From CAYYWP01 sp050176585 (GTDB lineage: Bacteria; Desulfobacterota; Binatia; HRBIN30; CADEER01), in the NCBI GenBank assembly GCA_050176585.1, contig JBFXHX010000033.1, positions 1 to 43,692 on the forward strand: a stretch of DNA of 43,692 nt. Reading direction: 5' to 3'. Below, piece after piece: positions 24,333 through 31,355 of the stretch. The notes below the pieces were generated by a model. That model was not told the DNA's origin, did no database searches, and worked only from the letters and a program-made list of their open reading frames with translations. How positions within the stretch are numbered: position 1 is the stretch's first letter; every line of letters starts with the position of its first letter. Both the position numbers and the translations under genes were made by a program.

Positions 24333-25664
24333 ATGGGTCAACGTACGGATTGGGAACGCTCCGGCGACTACTCGGAGCGCCGCGCCGGAAACGGCGGGCG
24401 CCGGCAGCAGCAGATGCGCGGGCAACGGGGGGGCGAATGGCAGGACGAGGATCAAGATGAAATCTTCCGCTCCGGTGAAGAGCGCAGCTCGCAGGGCGGT
24501 CGCGAACGCGGCTGGAGCCAAGGCGGCTACGGGCAAGGGCAGCAAGGCAGCTTCGGCCAAGGCCAGCGCGGCTACGGCAGCCAGAGTGGACAAGGCCGCT
24601 GGGGCACTCAAAGCGGCTGGGGTAGCCAACAGGGTTACGGACAGGAAGGCGGCCGCTTCGGCCAGCAGGGCTGGGGACAGAGCGGCCAATACCCAGGCGG
24701 CGGATACAGCCAGCAGGGCGGCGGGTATTTCGGCCAGCAAGGACAGTACGGCGGACAGGGCTACGGCGGTTGGGGCGGTGAGCGCCAGGGCTATGGCCAG
24801 GGTGGCTTCGGCCAGCAGGGTTACGGTCAGCAAGGCGGCTGGGGCTCTCAAGGCGGCTATGGCGAGGGCGGCTACGGCCCGGGTTACTACGGCGCCGAAT
24901 CGGAAGGACAGCGCGGCTACGGCCAAGGCGGGTTCGGCGCAGGCTTCGGCGGGGGCTGGGAGGGACAGCGCGGGTACGGCCAAGGCGGTTATGGCCAGGG
25001 CGGTTTCGGCGGTGGCTTCAGCCGCCAGGGCAGCATCGGCCAGAGCGGCGGGTACGGTGGCCAGAGCGGCATGTGGGGCGGCGGCCAGGGTCTCGAACAG
25101 ACGTGGGGTCGCGGCGGCTACGGCCAACAGGGCCGGTTTGGCGGTTTCGGCGGCCAGCGCGGCTTTGGCGGCCGCGAAATGGGCGGTTATGGGCAGCAGC
25201 AGTCGTTCCGCGGCCGCGGCCCGCAGAGCTACCGGCGCTCCGATGAGCGCATCCGCGAAGAGATCTGCGATCGGCTCACCGACGACGACGACATCGACGC
25301 CACGGAGATCGAGATCATCGTACTCTCCGGCGACGTGACGCTATCCGGCACCGTGAACAGCCGGGACGAAAAGCGCATGGCCGAGGACATCGCGGAATCC
25401 GTGAGCGGCGTGCAGGACGTGCGCAACGAGCTGCGGCTGAATCGCGAGGGCTCGCAGTCCGGCCAGCAGGCCGGCCAGCGAGCAGATCAGCAATCCGGCC
25501 AGCAGCGCGGCGGCAGCGCGACCCAGAGCACCGGCAGCAGCACGCTCTCCGGTTCCTCGACCTCGGGTTCGGCCACTTCCGGGTCCACGTCTGGCACGAC
25601 GGGAAGTAGGTCGCAGACTGGGAGCCATGGGAGCGAGAGCGGCTCCGAGTCCGGCAAGCGCTGA
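24333..25664 (+). CDS. BON-domain protein with large Gly/Gln/Tyr-rich region
   Basis: A 443-residue protein. Residues about 55-300 are a low-complexity tract of Gly, Gln, Tyr, Ser, Phe and Trp, with repeated GYGQGG, FGQQG and QQGGWG units, prion-like in composition. Residues about 300-371 are one BON domain (DERIREEICDRLTDDDDIDA, IVLSGDVTLSGTVNSRDEKR, VSGVQDVRNELRL). Residues 372-443 are Ser/Thr/Gly/Gln-rich. BON domains bind phospholipid or help envelope integrity, and BON proteins are often stress-induced; no signal peptide is visible, so a cytoplasmic location is possible. GGAGGA 7 nt before ATG 24333 decides the start. A strong hairpin follows. Confidence 0.83.
   Translation: MGQRTDWERSGDYSERRAGNGGRRQQQMRGQRGGEWQDEDQDEIFRSGEERSSQGGRERGWSQGGYGQGQQGSFGQGQRGYGSQSGQGRWGTQSGWGSQQGYGQEGGRFGQQGWGQSGQYPGGGYSQQGGGYFGQQGQYGGQGYGGWGGERQGYGQGGFGQQGYGQQGGWGSQGGYGEGGYGPGYYGAESEGQRGYGQGGFGAGFGGGWEGQRGYGQGGYGQGGFGGGFSRQGSIGQSGGYGGQSGMWGGGQGLEQTWGRGGYGQQGRFGGFGGQRGFGGREMGGYGQQQSFRGRGPQSYRRSDERIREEICDRLTDDDDIDATEIEIIVLSGDVTLSGTVNSRDEKRMAEDIAESVSGVQDVRNELRLNREGSQSGQQAGQRADQQSGQQRGGSATQSTGSSTLSGSSTSGSATSGSTSGTTGSRSQTGSHGSESGSESGKR
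24510..25200 (+). repeat. Degenerate short repeats coding GYGQGG/FGQQG units
   Basis: The DNA is built from imperfect short units around GGCTACGGCCAAGGCGG and GGCCAGCAGGG, unlike the surrounding sequence in codon choice (frequent CAG/CAA, GGC, TAC). The units are too degenerate for a fixed period, suggesting old expansion under selection for composition rather than a recent slippage array. Confidence 0.65.
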
Positions 25665-25676
25665 TCGCAGTAACCA

Positions 25677-25705
25677 GCGGCGCCTGTAACGGACAGGCGC
25701 CGCTG
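25677..25705 (+). terminator. Perfect 11-bp hairpin after the BON gene
   Basis: AGCGGCGCCTG and CAGGCGCCGCT are perfect 11-nt arms around a 7-nt loop (TAACGGA), starting 12 nt after the stop. The stem is very GC-rich. No T-run follows, so either it terminates by stem strength, as in GC-rich genomes, or it stabilises the mRNA end. Confidence 0.75.
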
Positions 25706-26149
25706 CGTCTCGCGCGACCATCACCCGCGGCGCTCGTGCTCGAGGCGGGTGGCTTTTGGGCATCCCGACGGCGAGCGGTCCTGACGCGTAACGACCCATC
25801 CTATCGTCAGCCGCTGTTTAGGTGGCAACCAGACGGAACGGGCCCAACGCACCCGGGTCCCGCGGCGCGCTTATCGCGCGAGACCCTCGGACGGCCGGCT
25901 ACACACTGCATTCACCGCTGCTCGCGCCGGACTTCCTCGCGCGCGCTGTCAACCCGCTCCCCCAGTGCGCAGTTATGCGGCAGAATGTAGTCGGACGTAC
26001 CTGAGCATGCGGCGTCGATTCCAGTACGGCATCGCCAGCTCCGCGTCGCGCGCGCAGAGCTCTCCGGACCCTGAGCGCGTCGCGGACGTGACGTCCGCTC
26101 GCAGCGCGGCAGCGCGGCGATACGCCCGGCCGCGAGTGGAGCGCTGCGG
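25706..26149. other. Intergenic region before the DUF1003 gene
   Basis: About 440 bp. Short open frames here lack recognisable protein character. No promoter, RNA gene or repeat was identified. It must hold the promoter of the DUF1003 gene. Confidence 0.35.
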
Positions 26150-26719
26150 ATGAGCGCGCGACATGATACGGCCGGCGCGGCGACCACGCGGCGCATGTCC
26201 GATACACAGCGGCAGCCCGCCGCCGCCGCACCGGTGGTCGTGGAAGACAACATCCGCGCCCTGGTCGAGCGGCGCCGCCAGCTCGCGGCCGAGCGCTCGG
26301 TTCGGGATCGCATCGCGGATGCGGTAACCGCCTTCACCGGCAGCATCACGTTCGTCGTGCTGCACCTGATTGCCTTTGGCGCATGGGCGCTCATCAATGC
26401 GGGACTGACGCCGCTGCCGCGTTTCGACCCCACATTCGTCCTGCTCGCCACCTGGGCGTCGGTCGAAGCGATCTTCCTCTCCACCTTCGTGCTGATCACG
26501 CAAAACCGCATGGCGCGCGAGGCGGATCGCAATGCGCAGCTGGACTTGCAGATCTCGCTGCTCACCGAAGTGGAGTTGACCCGCGCGCTGCGCTTGCTCA
26601 CGGCGATTGCCGCACGGCTCGGCATCAAGGAAGCGCACGACCCGGACACCGCGGAACTGGCGAACGAGGTCGACCCGCGGGTGGTGCTCGACGCCATCGA
26701 GCGACACACCGACGACTGA
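26150..26719 (+). CDS. DUF1003 membrane protein
   Basis: A 189-residue DUF1003 protein. A cytoplasmic N-terminal stretch with LVERRRQLAAERSVRDRIAD precedes two transmembrane helices (FTGSITFVVLHLIAFGAWAL and FVLLATWASVEAIFLSTFVL, about 64-120). After these comes the family signature ITQNRMAREADRNAQLDLQI and a helical C-terminal tail. Function is unknown; family members are often found with stress genes. ATG 26150 has a GGAG about 10 nt upstream; ATG at 26195 is an alternative giving a shorter N-terminus. It converges on the topoisomerase gene with a 38-nt gap. Confidence 0.85.
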   Translation: MSARHDTAGAATTRRMSDTQRQPAAAAPVVVEDNIRALVERRRQLAAERSVRDRIADAVTAFTGSITFVVLHLIAFGAWALINAGLTPLPRFDPTFVLLATWASVEAIFLSTFVLITQNRMAREADRNAQLDLQISLLTEVELTRALRLLTAIAARLGIKEAHDPDTAELANEVDPRVVLDAIERHTDD

Positions 26720-26757
26720 AATCGGCCCGGCGCTTGCACGCGCGTCGGCGAGCGATC

Positions 26758-27882
26758 CTACCCCGCCGCCGTCCGGCGGCGGGTGGCGTATTCAGCGATT
26801 GGCCTCGCCGAACGCCGCGCGGCGACTGGCATGGCGGCGCGGAGGGGTGCCCGGCGGGTGCGCGTAGATTTGGCGTCGCTCAGCAACGCGAGCAACGCAT
26901 CCTCGCAGGCATGGCGGCCGCGCAACGTGCGTTCGGTGAGCTCCTCGAGAGCATCGAAGGCGCGCTCGATCACGCGCCCGCTGGCAAACGCCTGCGGCAC
27001 GTGCGCGTTCACGTACGAAGCGCGACACACCGCCGGGGTGTTGCCGAGCTGTGTCGCCGTCTCTCGCATAGCCGCTGCCAGCATCCGCTTGATGGCGCGC
27101 GCGCCTTGCGGCCGTTCGTCGGCATGAGCGCGCGCCAACAGGCAGGCGCAGATCAACGTCCCCGCCCAGGTGCGGAAATCCTTCGCGCTGAACGCGGTCC
27201 CCATGTTGCGCTTGATGTACTCGTTGATGTGAGCGCGCTTGATGTCCACCGTCCGTCCGTCGACTTCGGCGTACTTGAACACCTCGTAACCAGGCAGCCG
27301 GAGCAGCCGCTTGATGACCGCGGCAACCTGCCGGTCGCGCATGGCGCGTTGCTGGCGCTTGCCGCCCTTGCCCGCGAAGTCGAACAGGACCGTGTCGCCC
27401 TTCACCGTGACATGCTTGCGGCGGAGCGTCGCGATCCCGTAACTGCCGTTCTCCGCGGCGTAGGATTCGCTGCCCGGGCGGAGGAAGGCGGACGCCAGGA
27501 TACGGACGACCGCGGCCAGCACCTTGTCGCGCGGCAACCCGCTCAGGCGCAGATCGCGCTGCACGGCGCGGCGCAAGCGCGGCAGCGCCTCGCCGAAGCG
27601 CAGCAGCCGCTCGTGCTTCCGCCGCTCGCGCGCGCGCACATACGCGGGATGATACACGTATTGCCAGCGCCCGGCGGCGTCGCGGCCGACCGCCTGTACG
27701 CGCGCGTGCGGTGATGGTGAGATGGCGGCGTCGCGCCACGCCGGCGGCAGACGCAGCGCTTGGATGCGCTCCAAGTCCGTGCGCGGCACCCTGGCGCCGC
27801 TGGCCAGCGTGTACCGAAAGCCGCGGCTGGCTTCGCCACGCCGGCGGATGCCGGTGGCCTGGAGGCGCTCGACGCAGGTCAT
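26758..27882 (-). CDS. DNA topoisomerase IB (eukaryotic/poxvirus type)
   Basis: A 374-residue type IB topoisomerase. It relaxes supercoils through a 3'-phosphotyrosine intermediate. Catalytic elements: an Arg in LRPGSESYAAENGSYGIATL, a Lys in the following strand region, FRTWAGTL, and the nucleophile Tyr290 in CRASYVNAHV. The N-terminus (GFRYTLASGARVPRTDLERI, IQALRLPPAW) matches the bacterial TopIB cap domain. The C-terminal 40 residues are Arg/Ala-rich. Bacterial TopIB is accessory and patchily distributed, often spread by transfer, and frequently found near stress genes. ATG 27882 has a G-rich GAGGGGG upstream. Confidence 0.9.
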   Translation of the reverse strand: MTCVERLQATGIRRRGEASRGFRYTLASGARVPRTDLERIQALRLPPAWRDAAISPSPHARVQAVGRDAAGRWQYVYHPAYVRARERRKHERLLRFGEALPRLRRAVQRDLRLSGLPRDKVLAAVVRILASAFLRPGSESYAAENGSYGIATLRRKHVTVKGDTVLFDFAGKGGKRQQRAMRDRQVAAVIKRLLRLPGYEVFKYAEVDGRTVDIKRAHINEYIKRNMGTAFSAKDFRTWAGTLICACLLARAHADERPQGARAIKRMLAAAMRETATQLGNTPAVCRASYVNAHVPQAFASGRVIERAFDALEELTERTLRGRHACEDALLALLSDAKSTRTRRAPLRAAMPVAARRSARPIAEYATRRRTAAG

Positions 27883-28513
27883 CGCACCCCCTCCGCAACG
27901 ATGGCGCGGAACGGGACCGCGACGGCAATGCTGCAAAATGCCGGAGGTGTGACTGGAGAGTTACAGTACATCGATCTCCGCTGCGTTCATTCGAGCAATG
28001 ATGAACGCTCCGCACATATCAGAACGACTGGGCAAGCAGCGAGCCTGCCTGCCAGAAACCCTGCGCCGAAACCAAAAACTGTTGGGAACGATGCGCAAAC
28101 GGCGTGCCTGAGGAGCAGCGCAGTGGTACTCCAGTGTTGCCGAGGACTTGCGTGTGCTTCCTACGCGCCGTGTAAAGCTGCGTTACGGAGTTCCAGCCCG
28201 CAGGCTTGCGCAACGAGGTATGCAGCATGCGGTACGACGGCGAGTGACGGCGGCAGCGGCGACGGGCGATTCAGATCAGGCCACCTTGACCGCTAACCGT
28301 TCGTTGGACTGCGCAGTCAACGCCTTGCTGCGTATCCCGAAGATGCGGCTGGGCCAGGGGCGCGAACCCAGCGGAGAAGCGCGCGGCCGCCTGACGGCGA
28401 TCGTTCATTCACCAACTCTTCACACACAGCAGAAAGGTCGCGCGATATTTGAAACCTCACGATAGCCCCCTGCCTCATCGGCACGGGGAATTCTGTTTGT
28501 GTGGGGTTACGGT
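27883..28513. other. Intergenic region with a strong dyad
   Basis: About 630 bp without a convincing gene. GCGTTCAT (27983-27990) and ATGAACGC (28001-28008) form a perfect 8-bp inverted repeat with a 10-nt centre, about 100 nt upstream of the topoisomerase start, a possible operator. No tRNA-like T-loop or CRISPR-like array was seen. Confidence 0.4.
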
Positions 28514-28846
28514 ATGGACAAGCGCGGATTCTGGATCACTTGGACGAGCGACGGCTCACGCGTCCGGGGACCAACCACACCCGAGGAGCGGCTTTTCGCC
28601 GCCATTTTGGAGCAGGCCATTGCTGACGTACGGCTGTCGCAGGCATGTGATGGCAAGGTGCGTTGGATCGCCGCCGACGCGTGCGCATGGTTGCGGGGGA
28701 GTAAGGGGCTCGTACCGTTCGCGGATGTGTGCGCACTGTTCGGCCTCAGCGCGGACGCAGTGCGAGAGCAGGTGCTCGGTCCTCCGAATCACACCGCCCA
28801 ACCAGCGAAGAGGGACCGGCTGAGTGAACTGCCTACATCCACGTAG
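28514..28846 (+). CDS. Small conserved hypothetical protein
   Basis: A 110-residue soluble protein. The pattern ERLFAAILEQAIADV, then a short helix IAADACAWL, then PFADVCALFGLSADAVREQV recalls a widespread small-protein family of Deltaproteobacteria and related groups, with a helix-turn-helix-like last third (CALFGLSADAVR). It may bind DNA, but no function is known. ATG 28514 is chosen over GTG 28499. It stands alone between two non-coding stretches with no operon partner. The family recollection is from memory, so confidence is moderate. Confidence 0.6.
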   Translation: MDKRGFWITWTSDGSRVRGPTTPEERLFAAILEQAIADVRLSQACDGKVRWIAADACAWLRGSKGLVPFADVCALFGLSADAVREQVLGPPNHTAQPAKRDRLSELPTST

Positions 28847-29451
28847 GAGCGAAGTGCGCGCGGAGAGGGCGGTGGGATTGAGCTGCATGTACGTCATGTC
28901 CGCACGCAGCTGATCGGCCGCTGGGTGCTATCCGAATCGGCGACACGCCGGCCGACGTGCAGCATGGATTGCGAAGGCTAAACAGCGAGCATGGAGACCT
29001 TTGAGGTACGAATGTGTCATGTACCTCGGTTGTTACGGAAGGTCAGAGCGCATCCGGTCACTCGACTTGGCCGGCAAACCGACCAAACTGCTCCCGCTGA
29101 ACCTGCTCGCTGCAGCTTCGCTAATGGCGCCGGAGAGATCATACCCAGTTGGTCGGTGGAGCCGGCACTCACTGGCGGCTCTGCCCAGGACCGCGCGAGC
29201 GGTCGGAGTTAGGACGGGTCGAGTGTCGCCACTCGGACAGTACCCCGTTTAGGCAGCCGGCCCGATTTCTGTGCAGGCGGGCTTTGGGTGCGATCTCCGC
29301 TACCCACCCCGTAGTCCGGGCGAGCGTCACCCGCACATGCGATCTGCACCCATAGCGCGCACTCTGTAATTCTCCGCACGGCTGCTGCAACGCTTACCCG
29401 CAGGCATTGCGTCGCCGCCGGCGCCGTACTTACGTGCACGGCGCTCCCAAA
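28847..29451. other. Non-coding stretch upstream of the third glycan unit
   Basis: About 600 bp with lower-looking coding character than its surroundings. GAGGTAC (29003-29009) and GTACCTC (29021-29027) form a 7-bp dyad with an 11-nt centre; GAGGTAC is also the core of the repeats at 1810-1845, so it may be the same activator's site, here about 430 bp from the promoter. Nothing else is identified. Confidence 0.4.
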
Positions 29452-29467
29452 TGGCAGCGCTCTTGCT
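29452..29467 (+). promoter_or_regulatory. Sigma-54 (RpoN) -24/-12 promoter of the methyltransferase/hydrolase unit
   Basis: TGGCAGCGCTCTTGCT is identical to the element at 1864-1879, with GG (29453-29454) and GC (29465-29466) 10 nt apart. Initiation would be near 29478, giving a leader of about 150 nt before ATG 29629. GTACTTAC lies about 27 nt before the GG, as at the first operon. Confidence 0.7.
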
Positions 29468-29628
29468 GAGAACTGCGCCGCCGCGCCAGCAACCCAGTGC
29501 GCGCGGCGCTGCCCGGGCACACACGCATGCCAGCGACACCTTGGCGCCGAAGCGGCACGCCCACAGGTCACGGCGCGCAGACGAGTCGATGCCGTGCTCG
29601 ACGGCGGCATCGGGCCCCCGCGGAGCAT

Positions 29629-30366
29629 ATGACTGCGCCTAATCGCAGTGCCCTGCGGACGCGCATCCGCGCGCTCGGAGACTGGTTTCAAAACCTCACG
29701 CTCGACGGGGAACAGACGGCCCCCGATCACTTCCTCGGCGACTACCCCGCGTTCAAATGGCGCCGGTTCGCACACGCCTTGCCCGCCGATCTGCGCGGCA
29801 AGAGCGTGTTGGATATCGGCTGCAACGCCGGGTTCTACGCCCTCGAGATGAAGCGGCGCGGGGCCGCGCGGGTCTTGGGTATCGACTGCGACGAGCGGTA
29901 CCTCGCGCAGGCGCGCCTGGCCGCCGAGGTGACCGGATTGGACATCGAGTTGCGCCAGCTGTCGGTGTACGACGTCGCAGACCTCGGCGAAGCGTTCGAT
30001 GTCGTGCTCTTCCTCGGAGTCCTGTACCACCTGCGCCACCCGCTGTTGGCGCTCGAGCGCTTGCGCTTGCACGCGGTGGGGGACCTGCTGGTCTTCCAGT
30101 CGCTGCTGCGCGGCAGCGCGGCCGTGAAGCCGTTGCGCCCGGATTACCCGTTTCGAGAAGTCGCGGTGTTCGACCGCGCGTCCTACCCAGTGCTGCACTT
30201 CGTCGAACAGTACTACGCGGGCGATCCGACGAACTGGTGGATACCGAACCGCGCTTGTGCGGAAGCGCTGCTGCGCAGCGCCGGGTTCGAGATCGTCGAT
30301 CATCCCGAACGCGAGGTCTTCATCTGCCGGCCCAACCCGACGGCCGCGATCGAGCACGTGCGATGA
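29629..30366 (+). CDS. SAM methyltransferase (TIGR04290/Rta_06860-like)
   Basis: A 245-residue class I methyltransferase. An N-terminal LGDWFQNLTLDG and DHFLGDYPAFKW precede the SAM site VLDIGCNAGFYALEMKRRGA (about 63-82), then LGIDCDERYLAQA and VLFLGVLYHLRHPLLALERL. The C-terminus has YAGDPTNWWIPN. These recall the TIGR04290-type family, which I remember as occurring with the next gene in glycan clusters (not checked). ATG 29629 is preceded by GGAG. It overlaps the hydrolase gene as ATGA. The likely role is methylation of a sugar or its aglycone. Confidence 0.82.
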   Translation: MTAPNRSALRTRIRALGDWFQNLTLDGEQTAPDHFLGDYPAFKWRRFAHALPADLRGKSVLDIGCNAGFYALEMKRRGAARVLGIDCDERYLAQARLAAEVTGLDIELRQLSVYDVADLGEAFDVVLFLGVLYHLRHPLLALERLRLHAVGDLLVFQSLLRGSAAVKPLRPDYPFREVAVFDRASYPVLHFVEQYYAGDPTNWWIPNRACAEALLRSAGFEIVDHPEREVFICRPNPTAAIEHVR

Positions 30367-31247
30367 TCGAAGCGGTGATGCTGTGGAACGAGCCGAATAA
30401 TAAATCGCACTGGGATTTCGAGATCGATCCGGAATGGCGCGCGTATGCCGAGATGGTGCGCCTGGCCGCGCGAGCGATCGCGGCAGAGCGGCCCGGTTTG
30501 CCGCGCGTGCTGGGCGGCATCTCGCCGATCGATCCGCAATTCATCCAGAACATGCGGCAACAGGACGTGCTGGCGTACATGGAGGCCGTGGCCGTGCACG
30601 GCTTTCCGCTCGACTGGAATCACTGGCCGCTGGAGCACTGGCCGCGGCAACTCGACGCCATCCGGCAGGTCACGCACCTGCCGGTGTGGGTGTCCGAGGT
30701 GGGCGTGTCGAGCTTTGGCGCCGAGGAAGTACAAGAGTTCGGGCTGCGGCGCAGCGTCGAGTTGTTGCGCGGGCGCGCCCCGCGGATTCATTGGTACAGC
30801 CTATTCGACCTGCCGCAGGCGTGGCCGGCGACCACGCGCCACCGCGAAGCGGAGGGCTCGGCCTACTATCGGCACTTCTACATGGGACTGCTGCGCGAGG
30901 ACGGCACTGCGAAGCGCGCGCTCGAGCAGTTTGCCGCGTACACACCCGATGTCGGCATCTGCCAATGGTTTCACTTCGAGGATCACCGGTTGGACAGCGC
31001 GGTGACCTGGCTGCGCCGGCTCGGGGTGCGCGACGTGCGCACGGGGTTGAGCTGGGCGGACAGCCTCCGCCCCAACGCGCTAGCGTGGTTCGACCGCCAG
31101 ATGCGTGCGCTCGCGGAGTTCAACGTCACGGTGACGTTTTGCTTCACGCCGGATAGCCGCGGCGTGCGCCCACACCACACCAGCCCGCCACAGCGGCCGG
31201 CGGAATTCGCCGAGTTTTGCGCCGCTATGGTGCGGCGCTATGCGTAG
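30363..31247 (+). CDS. Clan GH-A (GH39-like) glycoside hydrolase, apparently circularly permuted
   Basis: A 294-residue protein labelled beta-xylosidase-like in related clusters (from memory). The acid/base motif WNEPN is at residues 8-12 (E10) and the nucleophile motif SEVG at 111-114 (E112). In normal clan GH-A enzymes the NEP motif ends strand 4, around residue 150. Here strands 5-8 follow it (RVLGG 48-52, EAVAVHGFP 74-82, PVWVSEVG 107-114, RIHWYSLFDL 141-150). The C-terminus then supplies what looks like strands 1-3 (GICQWFHFED 198-207, VRDVRTGLSW 222-231, VTVTFCFTP 255-263) and the pre-strand-4 helix EFCAAMVRRYA. No signal peptide, so probably cytoplasmic. ATGA-coupled to the methyltransferase. 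Confidence 0.8.
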   Translation: MIEAVMLWNEPNNKSHWDFEIDPEWRAYAEMVRLAARAIAAERPGLPRVLGGISPIDPQFIQNMRQQDVLAYMEAVAVHGFPLDWNHWPLEHWPRQLDAIRQVTHLPVWVSEVGVSSFGAEEVQEFGLRRSVELLRGRAPRIHWYSLFDLPQAWPATTRHREAEGSAYYRHFYMGLLREDGTAKRALEQFAAYTPDVGICQWFHFEDHRLDSAVTWLRRLGVRDVRTGLSWADSLRPNALAWFDRQMRALAEFNVTVTFCFTPDSRGVRPHHTSPPQRPAEFAEFCAAMVRRYA

Positions 31248-31270
31248 GTCGGGATCGGTCGGACAGGCCT

Positions 31271-31326
31271 GTTACGCCGTTCGCCGCTAGCCCTGAAGGT
31301 GCCGCCCTAAGGGCGCAACAGCGTAC
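31271..31326. terminator. Imperfect inverted repeat between convergent genes
   Basis: GTTACGCCGTT (31271-31281) and AACAGCGTAC (31317-31326) pair with one bulge and one mismatch, enclosing a small CGCCC-TAA-GGGCG hairpin. The arms resemble the perfect repeat at 36665-36698, also between convergent genes. Possible bidirectional terminator; no T-run. Confidence 0.4.
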
Positions 31327-31355
31327 CCGCCTTGCCTCGAACGCGTCGGACGTTC

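Noticed and set aside
28281..28420. Minus-strand fragment reading TAQSNERLAVKVA before a stop, protein-like.
   Set aside because: Only about 45 codons, stops upstream and no start; possibly a transposase relic but unsupported. An attC-like reading of CTAACCGTTCGTTGGA was also dropped because no matching second half was found.
29001..29355. Short plus-strand frames that could be small genes.
   Set aside because: Composition is irregular, no ribosome site, and three frames overlap with equal weakness.
27883..29628. tRNA, rRNA or CRISPR array in the gene-poor region.
   Set aside because: No cloverleaf-like T-loop (GGTTCGA) context and no regularly spaced identical repeats were found by eye.
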